From contig JAFDBA010000023.1 of the NCBI GenBank assembly GCA_019313505.1, positions 1 to 17,869 on the forward strand: a DNA stretch of 17,869 nt. The letters are read 5' to 3'. The notes beneath the pieces were generated by a model. It saw only the letters and a program-made list of their open reading frames with translations, did not search any database and was not told where the DNA came from. The stretch comes from Deltaproteobacteria bacterium. GTDB lineage: Bacteria > Desulfobacterota > Desulfobacteria > Desulfobacterales > UBA11574. Both the position numbers and the translations under genes were made by a program. Positions 1 through 8,296 of the stretch are shown here, in pieces; positions within the stretch are counted from its first letter, which is position 1, and each line of letters opens with the position of its first letter.

Positions 1-405
1 ATGAATCGGTATTCCATTGGGAAGGTCGGGGTATTGGCGCCATAGACGGGCATTTTCTTCACCCCAGGCGAAAAGATGGGATACATAATTTATCGCTGTC
101 GGTGAAAGTCGGCGCGAATAATAGGTCTCAGGCGGCGGGTGAATCAGGGCCTCCTCATCCCAGGCCGAGATCTCATGGCCAAGCTTCTTTATGATGCGGA
201 ACATTTTGACACTACGAGCTGTCATGCTTTTTGAAAGGTAGAAACTCCTGGGAAACGAGGCAATACGAAAGTCAATTTCCAATCGGGAGCCAATAACGCA
301 GACAAACCCTCTCTGGGCCGCGATACACGAAAGCAAAATTTTGGCGTCGAGTTCACGCACCTGGTTTTCAACCGGAATGATTAAGGATGCCTTCGTATCT
401 CGCAT
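1..405 (-). CDS. Surface carbohydrate biosynthesis protein, N-terminal part (cut by window edge)
   Basis: The 135 visible codons encode the N-terminus of the same family as the gene at 8312-9679. Shared features are an early IPVE-QVRE-DAK-LL core, an IGSR segment, a SKSM segment, LGHEI-AWDEE, and RLSP followed by VSHL-AWG. Proteins of this type are usually annotated as surface carbohydrate biosynthesis proteins with a GT-B or CDP-glycerol-transferase-like fold; the exact reaction is not known to me. The ATG at 405 is preceded by GGAGG at 12 nt spacing, the same layout as in the second copy, which supports this start. The protein continues beyond position 1. It lies 77 bp downstream of the CMP-sugar synthetase gene and is probably the next gene of the same operon. 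The family call rests on similarity to the in-window paralogue and on recall. Confidence 0.8.
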   Translation of the reverse strand, partial: MRDTKASLIIPVENQVRELDAKILLSCIAAQRGFVCVIGSRLEIDFRIASFPRSFYLSKSMTARSVKMFRIIKKLGHEISAWDEEALIHPPPETYYSRRLSPTAINYVSHLFAWGEENARLWRQYPDLPNGIPIH

Positions 406-482
406 GGTGTTGCTTTACCTCCGGTTAGCCCATAAGGATTCACCCGGATCTATTTCTGGATTAGAACCAAGAACCTCTTGTT

Positions 483-1208
483 TTAAGTTCTTGCAAGTTT
501 ATTCGAATCTCCGTTCTGTTGCAGGATGAATTCGGCGAGTTTGAAATCAAACTCGGTGTCAATATTCACCATAAGTTCCTCTATGACCACGAAAGACGTC
601 CTGCCTCCTTTAATTTCTTTATTGAGGATGCAATCTCTGGTCATGACATAGGCTACACCGTTTTTGTGATACACTGGCGTCAGCTGCTGCCTGGCAATGA
701 TTTTCGCACCGGCCGGGTCATAGAAATCCAAAATGTCGTTTCGAATTACGAGCTGTTTTAAGGGATGCGCTTTAGAATCGGTTTCGCTAACCGTCCATAC
801 GGCATCGTACCGACCCTTGATCAATTTCTCCACTGTTTCCGTGACGTGGAACGGCTTGCGGAAGGGAGAGGTGGGTTGCAGCATGATGATGATGTCAAAT
901 TTTCTGTTATAAACCTTTTCACATTCCATTAAGGCATGATGCAAGACATGTCCGTCTGCAACCACGTCTCCGGATAGTTGCTCCGGCCGCATGAAGGGAA
1001 CGTCCAGGCCGGATTTTTCGGCAATTTCGGCAATTTCAGGATGATCTGTGGAAACGACTGCCCTGTCCACATAAGGAAGTTGCCGCACCACATGCCCCAC
1101 CAGGGCGACAAGCGGCACGCCGTTTATCTTTCTGATGTTTTTAAGCTTTACACCCTTGCTCCCACCGCGTGCCGGCACCACGACCAGAATACTTTTTCCA
1201 TTCAACAT
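483..1208 (-). CDS. NeuA-type acylneuraminate cytidylyltransferase (CMP-nonulosonate synthetase)
   Basis: 241 aa, the usual length of single-domain NeuA proteins. The N-terminal nucleotide-binding loop VPARGGSKG (residues 11-19), the RPEQLSGD segment (74-81) and QPTSPFR (111-117) are the family hallmarks. The enzyme transfers CMP from CTP to a nonulosonic or related acid sugar, making the donor used by a glycosyltransferase. The ATG overlaps the stop codon of the upstream methyltransferase gene as TAATG, so the two are translationally coupled. The preceding genes include a NeuB-type synthase, which fits a CMP-activated nonulosonic acid (sialic, legionaminic, pseudaminic or a relative). The sequence alone does not tell which sugar. 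Confidence 0.9.
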   Translation of the reverse strand: MLNGKSILVVVPARGGSKGVKLKNIRKINGVPLVALVGHVVRQLPYVDRAVVSTDHPEIAEIAEKSGLDVPFMRPEQLSGDVVADGHVLHHALMECEKVYNRKFDIIIMLQPTSPFRKPFHVTETVEKLIKGRYDAVWTVSETDSKAHPLKQLVIRNDILDFYDPAGAKIIARQQLTPVYHKNGVAYVMTRDCILNKEIKGGRTSFVVIEELMVNIDTEFDFKLAEFILQQNGDSNKLART

Positions 1209-2074
1209 TAGTTGGCCGCCTTTCCTACCCAGATCACGGTATCGGTCTTTCCATGTTTTTCCAGGGCTTCGATATAGTCGATTTCCAGTTCACTGAATAG
1301 CTGTTGAAACACGTCGTTTCCGCCAGGGCGCCCTTGAGACAGCCAGTTAAGGTGATTTTCAAAGCCGTATCGCTGGTAATTGATCAGATCAACGGTTTGA
1401 AACCCATTATGTTCCATTAACCGCTGGAGAGAAGGGGGTGAATATACATATGGATGTTGGCTTTGGAAATAGAATTTTGAATAGGCTTGATTTTCGTATA
1501 ATGAGAGCAAAGGATCACAGAAAGAGGGCACCTCAATAATGAGGACTGAAGTAGAGGACATGATCCTGCAAATCTTGGCGAAGAAATCAGAGGGGGATAA
1601 TAGATGTTCCAGAACATGAAACAGACAGATAAAGTCATAGCAGCGGCTTTTTACCTGCAATTCTTCCAAATCATCATAATTTTCATCAGCATTCCGGATT
1701 CTGTCATGGACCGTATTTTGATCCTTGTCCACGGCGGTCAGGTGAATTTTGGGCATGCTTTGCCTGACGATTTTCAAGAAACCGGCATCCCCTGCCCCTA
1801 TTTCCAATAGCGAATATGGTCTATTTTCAAGCAGGTGTTCGATCTTATCCAGTCGTCTTTGAATAACCTGCAATTTTTTCTTGTATCCGGATAAGCCGTA
1901 TTTTTTCACTCTTGGGGTGTAGTCGTTGTAATCCGTTCTGGGCGTCGGGTAAAGAAAGAGGAAGTCTCTGCGCTCATTGATATAAACATCGATTGAGGAA
2001 TTGTCTGAAATTCCCTTCTGAAAGACTTCAAATTCCTCCGAGTTGAAAGGTCTTGGTATGTCAAATTCATCCAT
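1208..2074 (-). CDS. Class I SAM-dependent methyltransferase
   Basis: 288 aa. Motif I is seen as LLEIGAGDAGF (residues 89-99), the acidic residue ending strand beta2 as D117 in TAVDKD, and the motif after strand beta4 as FHVLEHLLSP (152-161). This is the Methyltransf_23/Methyltransf_11 pattern common in polysaccharide loci. A long N-terminal extension (about 85 residues) with a coiled-coil-like KKKLQVIQRRLDKIEHLLE stretch precedes the Rossmann core. The stop codon overlaps the start of the cytidylyltransferase gene by one base. It probably O- or N-methylates the sugar or its precursor. The substrate is an inference from neighbours. The ribosome binding site is weak (GGGACTGATGCGAA before ATG). 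Confidence 0.85.
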   Translation of the reverse strand: MDEFDIPRPFNSEEFEVFQKGISDNSSIDVYINERRDFLFLYPTPRTDYNDYTPRVKKYGLSGYKKKLQVIQRRLDKIEHLLENRPYSLLEIGAGDAGFLKIVRQSMPKIHLTAVDKDQNTVHDRIRNADENYDDLEELQVKSRCYDFICLFHVLEHLLSPSDFFAKICRIMSSTSVLIIEVPSFCDPLLSLYENQAYSKFYFQSQHPYVYSPPSLQRLMEHNGFQTVDLINYQRYGFENHLNWLSQGRPGGNDVFQQLFSELEIDYIEALEKHGKTDTVIWVGKAAN

Positions 2075-2205
2075 TTCGCATCAGTCCCATTCCGATTGTT
2101 GTGTCTATTTTCCCGTATTTCTGTTTTTTGCTTTTGGAAAATCTTCGCAAAATCTTTGAACTCTGGCGGCCCTTGGTTCCTTATTTTTGTCTAAAAGTAT
2201 GCCAG

Positions 2206-2814
2206 TCATAGGTCCGCAACCATCCGTTCAAGTTCTTCAAGATGAAATTTTTCCGTAACATGAACGAACGGGCACCTGTTTTCCATGGCTGATTTTCTGT
2301 CGGATTCCCCATCTCCAACCACAAGCGCTTGATGGCTTTTCAACTTTTCCAATGCAATGATACGCCGGAGTGTCTCGGACTTTTCGTGCGGATACCCAAA
2401 CACCCCGTGAAAATAGGCCTCCCATTTTCTGAATTGAATGATCTCTTTCAGGGGAGCATCCGGGGTGGTGGAGCTTACGTACAGTTTATATGCCGGCATG
2501 AACTTCTTGAGCATCACCTCCGCCCCCTCCTTCTCCGGACAGGTCTTGGCACCTGCCACAACAATTTCGTTGTAGCGCCCGGCCAGTGCTTTGCCCCTTT
2601 CCTTTAGGGACAACGCTTCCTTAACCCCGAGTCTTCGAAGCATCTCTTCCAGAATGACGTAACGGCTTTGCTCAAAGCCCTCGGAAAGGATTGCACGAAT
2701 GACTCGGGCATGGCGATCATCCGGAGGAAATAGCTTGAAATAAGCATCGTATTTCAGCTGGTTTGATTTAATCAGCGTTCCATCAAAGTCAAAGACAATT
2801 GCTCGTATTCCCAT
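2206..2814 (-). CDS. HAD-superfamily phosphatase (phosphoglycolate phosphatase-like)
   Basis: 202 aa. All four HAD motifs are visible: DFDGT at 9-13 (nucleophile D9, acid D11), SST at 114-116, K145 in HEKSE, and VVGDGESD at 165-172. A helical cap lies between motifs I and II, as in subfamily I enzymes. It follows the NeuB-type synthase by 85 bp and probably removes a phosphate in the same pathway. One possibility is a phosphorylated nonulosonic acid, as in the Neu5Ac-9-P route; another is a phosphosugar precursor. The 131 bp gap to the methyltransferase gene contains no clear terminator. No strong ribosome binding site precedes the ATG. Confidence 0.85.
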   Translation of the reverse strand: MGIRAIVFDFDGTLIKSNQLKYDAYFKLFPPDDRHARVIRAILSEGFEQSRYVILEEMLRRLGVKEALSLKERGKALAGRYNEIVVAGAKTCPEKEGAEVMLKKFMPAYKLYVSSTTPDAPLKEIIQFRKWEAYFHGVFGYPHEKSETLRRIIALEKLKSHQALVVGDGESDRKSAMENRCPFVHVTEKFHLEELERMVADL

Positions 2815-2899
2815 CCGTTGTGCACCGATTTATCACAAATAAAGAAACACACTGTCCGGATTCTGTTCGCAGCCCTGGTAAAGACCGCTAACCCCTGCA

Positions 2900-4423
2900 C
2901 TATAAGGTTTTTTTCTCAATGGCATTCCAGTTGGGAATGACCGTTTTCCTTGCTTCCCTGGGAAGTCTTGCTATCCGCTCATCCTCATAAAAAGAATCAT
3001 TATTAAAGTGGGTGGTGCTCACTTCTTCGAATATTGCGCCCCCAAGGGTGTGAAATTTGTGCCACTCCCCCGGCTTCACCAGAATGGTGTCTCCCGTTTG
3101 AGGCTTGATCCTTTTTCCTTCCAGTTCTACCTCCATGTCCCCGTACAGCAACTGAAAGGTTTCCTCTTTAGTCTTGTGAAAATGGTATGGGTGTTTCTGA
3201 CGAGGAAGCTGTATGATCAATTTCTTGCAGTACTTACGGTTGATGCAATCCATAATAACCGCGCCGAACTCCCTGAATCGTTCAAGACCGTAGTGGTGGG
3301 ATAACTCAATGGAGCTGTCTTTGCCCATAGGAATTCGAGCCTTGTTGAGCATGCCTTTCACCTGTAGCATGATGCGGTAAATGATCTCTTCCGGAGGTAA
3401 TGGGGAGTTGGCAACGGTCTCACTGACCGGCTCGTTTGGGGCATAGTCTTTATCAGCTTCAACACCGTCGAACCAGTCACCGCTGACAAGCTGGCCTTCG
3501 TGCAGGGGCATGGCAAAATAAACCTTGTCCCTGTTCAGACTATCACCTTTACTAATCCCTTCCCTTGCGAATACCCCCCGCATCAGTGAGTGCAAAGAGG
3601 CAATCTCTTCGGGAGAGGCCGGACTGCGGTGAGTTCCACCACAGGCTTCCACAGCCTGCTTGTATGCCTCAATCCATTTGGCGATCTGTTCAGGCCTGGA
3701 GGAATAACGGTTCAGCTGATGTTTTTCTGTTTCCATACCCACGTGCCTTTCAAAGAGACTCGCGCCCTTTGCATAGGCGATTTGAATGGCAACATAATTA
3801 TCAGGGTCCTCATGGGTGCTGAAGCCAACAGGCACGTGAGGAAACCTCTCTTTTAACAAATCGATCTGGTTCAATGCCAGTTTGTTGTTGGGGGTGGGAT
3901 AGATGGCCACGCAATGCATCAAGGCAAAGTGCATGTTCTTTGATTCGAGGAAACTCACCAGCCCGTCTATCTTGTCCATACTCAAGCCTGCGGTTGAGAC
4001 GACAACAGGCTTGTTCACCTGGGTGATCCGCTCCAGAAGAGGCCTGTCATTTGCGGAACAACTGGCCACTTTGATAATTTTAATGTCTAAATCAAGGATG
4101 ACATCCAGGGATTCTTCATCGAAGGGCGTACACATGGTAAGCATACCATTCTTGGTGACGGCCTCCGTAAGTGTTTCATATTGTTGTGTGGTCAAGGCTG
4201 TTTCCATGAATCTCGGAATATGCTTTACATCTTTTTTCTTTTTGTAATCAGGATGGATAAAGGTATCCAATTGCCTGAATTGGAATTTGAGCGCACCGCG
4301 GACACCCGCCTTTCTATTTACATCTCCCAAAGCTTGAATGATGTTGAGTGCATGCTCCAAATCGCCTTGGTGGTTGTTGGCCATGTCGTAGGTGAACAGG
4401 CCGTTGAAATCAAAATCGTGCAT
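2900..4423 (-). CDS. NeuB-type nonulosonic acid synthase with SAF-like region and C-terminal cupin
   Basis: 507 aa, roughly 150 residues longer than ordinary NeuB/SpsE (about 350 aa). Residues 1 to about 265 are the TIM-barrel PEP-condensing synthase: DMANNHQGD near the N-terminus, KFQ at 46-48, the YP-T region at 175-178, GFSTHE at 200-205 and FERHV at 224-228. The last two supply histidines in the places expected for the metal ligands of NeuB. Residues about 275-325 (LMRGVFAREGISKGD, LHEGQLVSGD) resemble the SAF/antifreeze-like domain. Residues about 380-475 form a cupin with HYHFH-type motif P-Y-H414-F-H416-K-T-K-E420 and GEWHKFH (H455). GAGG lies 9 nt before the ATG, and the gene starts 19 bp after the oxidoreductase stop. 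It should condense a hexose derivative with PEP. The cupin may isomerise or epimerise the substrate or bind a sugar, which is an inference. Confidence 0.88.
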   Translation of the reverse strand: MHDFDFNGLFTYDMANNHQGDLEHALNIIQALGDVNRKAGVRGALKFQFRQLDTFIHPDYKKKKDVKHIPRFMETALTTQQYETLTEAVTKNGMLTMCTPFDEESLDVILDLDIKIIKVASCSANDRPLLERITQVNKPVVVSTAGLSMDKIDGLVSFLESKNMHFALMHCVAIYPTPNNKLALNQIDLLKERFPHVPVGFSTHEDPDNYVAIQIAYAKGASLFERHVGMETEKHQLNRYSSRPEQIAKWIEAYKQAVEACGGTHRSPASPEEIASLHSLMRGVFAREGISKGDSLNRDKVYFAMPLHEGQLVSGDWFDGVEADKDYAPNEPVSETVANSPLPPEEIIYRIMLQVKGMLNKARIPMGKDSSIELSHHYGLERFREFGAVIMDCINRKYCKKLIIQLPRQKHPYHFHKTKEETFQLLYGDMEVELEGKRIKPQTGDTILVKPGEWHKFHTLGGAIFEEVSTTHFNNDSFYEDERIARLPREARKTVIPNWNAIEKKTL

Positions 4424-4442
4424 GAGAGTTTACCTCGTTTCG

Positions 4443-5546
4443 TTAAAGTATTTGAATGGAATCGGGGCCGTATCCCTGACTGTAGTTTATCCTCACGGGC
4501 CTCCTGTGCCGGTGGGACGTATGCGCAGCTATGATGACCATCATGGTGTCCAACCCTCTTTCGAGGGATATGGGAGAGCCCAATCGATTCCCGCCGTTGA
4601 GAATGTCCTCAATGTGATCAGCCTCCCCTTTGAAGTCGTCAGGACGTGTTTTTTGAATCATTTCCTCCTTGACTTCATGGGTCCCATCCCAGTAACGCAT
4701 GGCATCATGGTCTTTATTGAAATTGACAAACCATTCCAGAAAGCCTTTCGTCCCTTGAATTCGCACGGCCTTCTGCGCGGGCTCAGTCACCACATCCTGG
4801 GCAATGTCCCCTACCAGACCGGTCTCGGTCTTGACACTCACCAGACAAATTCGGTCATACTTAACGATGCCATCATCTACAATGTCCATCGTGGCCGATA
4901 CCTCAACAATTCTTCCCGCACCGACAAGATGGGCAAAGTGCTGCCAGATGTTTATGGCGTGAGAATGCTCACCACTTGCGCCGCCTCCCCGTTCAAAGAA
5001 TCCGAGGTAGGTGTCTTTGGGGCCAGTCAGCCATGGATGAGCATCGAAAATACCACCCCAATGCTCTCGAAACCTTGCGCTGATGGTGATCGGTTCTCCA
5101 ATCGTATTTTGCGCAAGGACCCTGGCCGCACCTCTGGAGTTCTCGGTTAAAGTGTGATTATAGGCAACCCCAACAAACGTCCCGGTGGCCTTCTGCAGGT
5201 CTACAATCTTTTGGACCCCGTCGAAAGAAGGCGTACACAGAGGTTTTTCAATAAGCAATACCTTGGGCGGACGGTTTTCCAATACTTGGGTGGCCAGGTC
5301 CATGTGGGTGTCTGGCGGGGTGCCGATAACGGCCACTTCGAAATCTTCTTTCGGAAGCATATCCGGTGTCGAAAGTCGGATGCTCGAATCCCAGCTCCCA
5401 TAGCGGGATGGATATATGTTCTCGCGGGTGCGCCTAAGCGCCTCAGGAGCAATATCGCACATGAGGACATCCCACCCTTTGTGGCGAAAAACATGGGCCA
5501 GGTGATTGCCGATAGACCCGGCGCCATAAATGATTACTTTGCACAC
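4443..5546 (-). CDS. Gfo/Idh/MocA-family NAD(P)-dependent oxidoreductase
   Basis: 367 aa, normal for the family. The N-terminal Rossmann fold begins VIIYGAGSIGNHLA (GxGxxG at 8-13), the EKP motif is at 100-102, and the substrate domain carries GGGASGEHSHAIN (187-199) with H196 in the place of the family's conserved histidine. The start is GTG, chosen because AAGGAG lies 8 nt upstream and the glycine-rich loop falls at the usual distance. The gene sits 52 bp after the sulfotransferase/PLD ORF and 19 bp before the NeuB-type synthase, so it probably oxidises or reduces a nucleotide-sugar or sugar intermediate of the same pathway. The substrate is not determinable. Its first 10 codons and ribosome binding site recur as a ghost copy at 8067-8113. 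Confidence 0.9.
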   Translation of the reverse strand: MCKVIIYGAGSIGNHLAHVFRHKGWDVLMCDIAPEALRRTRENIYPSRYGSWDSSIRLSTPDMLPKEDFEVAVIGTPPDTHMDLATQVLENRPPKVLLIEKPLCTPSFDGVQKIVDLQKATGTFVGVAYNHTLTENSRGAARVLAQNTIGEPITISARFREHWGGIFDAHPWLTGPKDTYLGFFERGGGASGEHSHAINIWQHFAHLVGAGRIVEVSATMDIVDDGIVKYDRICLVSVKTETGLVGDIAQDVVTEPAQKAVRIQGTKGFLEWFVNFNKDHDAMRYWDGTHEVKEEMIQKTRPDDFKGEADHIEDILNGGNRLGSPISLERGLDTMMVIIAAHTSHRHRRPVRINYSQGYGPDSIQIL

Positions 5547-5598
5547 AAGCGTTACTCCTTTTTTCGGTTGCGGTCACGGTACGGAGAGAACCTGAGGT

Positions 5599-7935
5599 TC
5601 AATTTCCCCGTGCCGCCAAGTTCTCCCAGCGCTCGGCAAAGGCGTCAATCAATTGGTCATTGGTAGAAATGGCACCAATTTCATAATTAAGCCAATACGA
5701 GCGCATGGTCAAGTTAAAACTACCGAATATCACCCAGCGTTGACCACTCTTCTCTGCCAAAACAAACTTATTGTGCATGGGGAGGCGTTCCGGATGGGTG
5801 ATGCGCCGAAACGGGATTCCAGCTTGGGTCAGGCGCTGCTCAGCCGCCACAGGAACCCGTCTCAGAGTTGGTTCAGCCAAAATTTCCACGATTGCGCCAT
5901 TTTGGGCCAGTCGAATGATGGATTTAACGACGGGTGTCCCCTTAATATGTGACGCGACAATCCTTATCCGTGCACCTGCTCCGAGTCGCAAAAGAAACTG
6001 CACCGCAGGATGTGGCCTTACCCGCGGCCAGAAATAGATGGTGGTGTTTTCCCCCTTCACCGGCCGGTTTGCAACTGCAGTGAACCGGTGGAGCATGGTG
6101 CATTTCGCTCGGTGAATCCATCGGGCATGCTCAACAAGCCTCTCAACCAGAAGGGGGTCGGAAAGCCCCACCAGGACATTGTGCCCCCGGTCCTGATCAC
6201 TGATTTCACGGATGATAGCCGGATCGTCATCGGGACCATCTCCGGACGGGTTAAAGGAACCGACAAAGGCCATGGGCCTCGGGTGGGAAAAGCAATACAG
6301 CTTTTCGTGCAGATGCGGTTTCCAAATGCCTCCGAAAGGTCTTGGCGCCTGGCGAAAGGATAGAGCGCGAAATCCTGAGCCCAGACCGTTCAGACCGCTT
6401 AGGATTTTGAACACGGTCTCATTGGCATGGGCTGTTCGGGGGGTTTTTTCTACCGTCACATTGACCTTAACGCCCCTGCGTTGTGCCCGTAACAATTCCT
6501 TGGCCAGCCGTTGGTCACGAAAGTAGTAAGTTACCCAGTCAATCGCCCCTCCCGGCGGTACCGCGGCTACACGCTCTGCCAATAAGTCACGTAAGCGGTA
6601 CGCCGGCATATCAGGGCCGCCGAAATGGACCCCGCAAACAGGGCTCCCAGCGATATCCTTCATGGGGTGACGCACTACACCCGATCCGGTGGGAGTGGAC
6701 GTCCTGAGCCTTGATTGCCATCTCAGACAGGACAGGTCATTGCAGGATGTTTCGTCCTTACTTTGAAGATTGAAAAAGACCGAAACAGGCGATCTTCTCG
6801 TGCAGTTGGCACCCGGGCTATCGTTGAGTCTATCAAAGGCCATGTGGCCGGTCAAGTTTCGCTGATTCGCTAACATCCGAAGCCGGTTTCGCCAAAAGGC
6901 CAAGATCCCTTCCCCTCGCAACCAACTCACCAAAGCTTTAAAATCGATCCCCGCCAGAAGGCTTATGGGGTCATATGCGATAGGTTGTCGGACCATCACA
7001 TCGCCCAGCCAGGCCTCAATCTGCCACAAATGGTGCGGGGGAAGCCTGTGTTTTCTCCTTCCTTCCAGACTGCTGACCCCGTGAAATGTCCGCTCCTGCA
7101 TGCTATTGCCCTTCCAGGACTTCCCGAGAAAAGAGGGGGTGACGAGGCTTTCCTGCCAGGGTACCCCCAGAAATTCAGAGACCTCCCGCATAACATCTCG
7201 AGGGGCAGAGACCAAATCATCGTAACGGATCTGAAGGACATGCCCGGGAAAGGCCTCGTTGATCCGAAAAAACGTAATCATTGACCTTTCCCACTCCTTG
7301 AAAAATCTTATCGAAGGCCTTATCGGCCTAGGCTTTTCCAACTTCCATGTGGCGACTTTGCCTCCTCGCTCTAAGTATCGTTTCTTGTTTCGCTTGAGTG
7401 TCCGGGATAGGATTACGTCCCTGGGGTCACGAACCATGTAAAGCATCTTCGCATCTGGGAAATCATTGAAAAGCTGTTGCCAGTGCAACTCGTAATGCGG
7501 ATTTTTTACGACCCATCGAGCGTACGTCTTTTTGCCGGTGGTGTGTCCGTAGCCATAAATCAAAGAGATAAAGGCAAGGGTCGTCACAGTCATCCTGACC
7601 GTCTCATCCTTGTTATCGAGCAATAGCTGAAAACACTCATTTACGGCATCATCGAAACGATGGTAGTCAAAGTCATCATACTTCCTGTCTTCACCGAGAA
7701 TGTCGTTCAGAATACTCTTTTTACCCTTCAAACGGAGAAGGACCTTGTCCTTAAACAAGGCATCAAGCACGCTCCGGGTCCCTTCTCCTGGTGTGTTACG
7801 CGGGCGAACATAGAGATATTCTTCCGGAAACACCAGTAACTCAGGGTGGTCATCAAGTAGTGACGTCATAAGGGTTGTGCCGGACCGAGGGTTTCCGGCT
7901 ATGAAAGTTGCACAATCTCGTATTTTCCCTATCAT
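5599..7935 (-). CDS. Sulfotransferase fused to a phospholipase D-like module
   Basis: 778 aa in one open frame. Residues 1 to about 340 are a PAPS-dependent sulfotransferase: the 5'-phosphosulfate loop GNPRSGTT at 14-21, the 3'-phosphate motif YMVRDPRDVILSR at 166-178, and RYDDLVSAP at 237-245. Residues about 435-778 are a PLD-like module with two half-sites: HEK at 543-545 followed by GSFN at 559-562, and HNK at 721-723 followed by GSFN at 738-741. In both HxKxxxxD signatures the Asp is replaced (S550, E728), so catalysis is doubtful. Residues about 361-424 look like a non-homologous, Ser/Arg/Thr-rich linker and may be a recombination seam. A separate PLD gene could start at GTG 6675 or ATG 6663. 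The ATG overlaps the upstream hydrolase remnant as ATGA. The sulfotransferase probably sulfates a sugar of the surface glycan. Confidence 0.8.
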   Translation of the reverse strand: MIGKIRDCATFIAGNPRSGTTLMTSLLDDHPELLVFPEEYLYVRPRNTPGEGTRSVLDALFKDKVLLRLKGKKSILNDILGEDRKYDDFDYHRFDDAVNECFQLLLDNKDETVRMTVTTLAFISLIYGYGHTTGKKTYARWVVKNPHYELHWQQLFNDFPDAKMLYMVRDPRDVILSRTLKRNKKRYLERGGKVATWKLEKPRPIRPSIRFFKEWERSMITFFRINEAFPGHVLQIRYDDLVSAPRDVMREVSEFLGVPWQESLVTPSFLGKSWKGNSMQERTFHGVSSLEGRRKHRLPPHHLWQIEAWLGDVMVRQPIAYDPISLLAGIDFKALVSWLRGEGILAFWRNRLRMLANQRNLTGHMAFDRLNDSPGANCTRRSPVSVFFNLQSKDETSCNDLSCLRWQSRLRTSTPTGSGVVRHPMKDIAGSPVCGVHFGGPDMPAYRLRDLLAERVAAVPPGGAIDWVTYYFRDQRLAKELLRAQRRGVKVNVTVEKTPRTAHANETVFKILSGLNGLGSGFRALSFRQAPRPFGGIWKPHLHEKLYCFSHPRPMAFVGSFNPSGDGPDDDPAIIREISDQDRGHNVLVGLSDPLLVERLVEHARWIHRAKCTMLHRFTAVANRPVKGENTTIYFWPRVRPHPAVQFLLRLGAGARIRIVASHIKGTPVVKSIIRLAQNGAIVEILAEPTLRRVPVAAEQRLTQAGIPFRRITHPERLPMHNKFVLAEKSGQRWVIFGSFNLTMRSYWLNYEIGAISTNDQLIDAFAERWENLAARGN

Positions 7936-8066
7936 GAGATTCTCATTAACGCATTTTGCAAAAATTTTATGTAGGCATCCGCAGCTTTTTTCGGCTTTTC
8001 AAAAATCAACCCATGGCCGCAGTTTTCAATAATCACGGTTTCAACCTGCGGAACATAGCCGATCAT
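7932..8066 (-). pseudogene. C-terminal fragment of an alpha/beta hydrolase
   Basis: Only 44 residues remain, with ENCGHGLIFEKP in the middle. That is the typical end of an alpha/beta hydrolase, with the catalytic histidine in GHG followed by helix alphaF. The nucleophile elbow and the acid residue are absent, so the fragment cannot be an enzyme. The in-frame extension upstream to 8282 consists of a copy of the oxidoreductase leader read in the wrong frame plus repeat DNA, so I do not count that longer ORF as a gene. The stop codon overlaps the sulfotransferase start (ATGA), which suggests the intact hydrolase gene was once translationally coupled to it. Confidence 0.7.
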
Positions 8067-8113
8067 CCGGCGCCATAAATTATTACTTTGTACACGAAAG
8101 TAGCTCCTTTTTT
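8067..8113 (-). pseudogene. Ghost 5' end of a second Gfo/Idh oxidoreductase gene
   Basis: This 47-bp segment matches 5518-5564 at 40 of 47 positions by direct comparison. It contains the AAAAAAGGAG ribosome binding site and a GTG start followed by codons for YKVIIYGAG, after which a TGA ends the frame. The reading then passes into the alpha/beta hydrolase fragment at a shared ATCGGC. It is therefore the relic of a paralogous oxidoreductase gene whose body was lost by recombination. Confidence 0.75.
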
Positions 8114-8127
8114 GCTGATATAGTACT

Positions 8128-8215
8128 GGGAGACCTTTGCAAAACGCCCCCTTTTGCCCAATTCCTGCGTCAGGGTCAAAGTCGATTGTCAGAAAACCCC
8201 TAACCCAGCTTTTCA
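8128..8215. mobile_element. Possible insertion-sequence end or remnant
   Basis: The segment begins GGGAGACCTTTGCAAAACG. Sequences of this kind (GAGACCTTTGCA) are typical of terminal inverted repeats of several bacterial insertion sequences. No transposase ORF and no matching second end are visible in the window. The segment lies exactly between the ghost oxidoreductase start and the end of the surface carbohydrate gene, where a recombination scar is expected. The family assignment is from memory and uncertain. Confidence 0.3.
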
Positions 8216-8264
8216 TTTTCTCTCTGAGCCGTAGACTCTCCGAGCCGGAGGCCCAGAACCCAAT

Positions 8265-8296
8265 ATTCCATTGTTCCAACATTCCAACATTCCAAT
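8265..8296. repeat. ATTCCAAC short tandem repeat
   Basis: ATTCCATTG, TTCCAAC, ATTCCAAC and ATTCCAAT follow one another, giving about four imperfect 8-bp units. They lie just beyond the 3' end of the surface carbohydrate gene, with GAGCGAAGCGAGC next to them. It is a simple dispersed-type repeat without a known role. Confidence 0.6.

Noticed and set aside
4392..5150. 252-codon plus-strand ORF
   Set aside because: It lies antisense to the well-supported oxidoreductase gene and its composition is that of a reverse-frame shadow.
7932..8282. 116-codon minus-strand ORF as one gene
   Set aside because: Its first two thirds are tandem repeat, possible IS end, and oxidoreductase leader read in the wrong frame. 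Only the last 44 codons (7932-8066) resemble a protein family.
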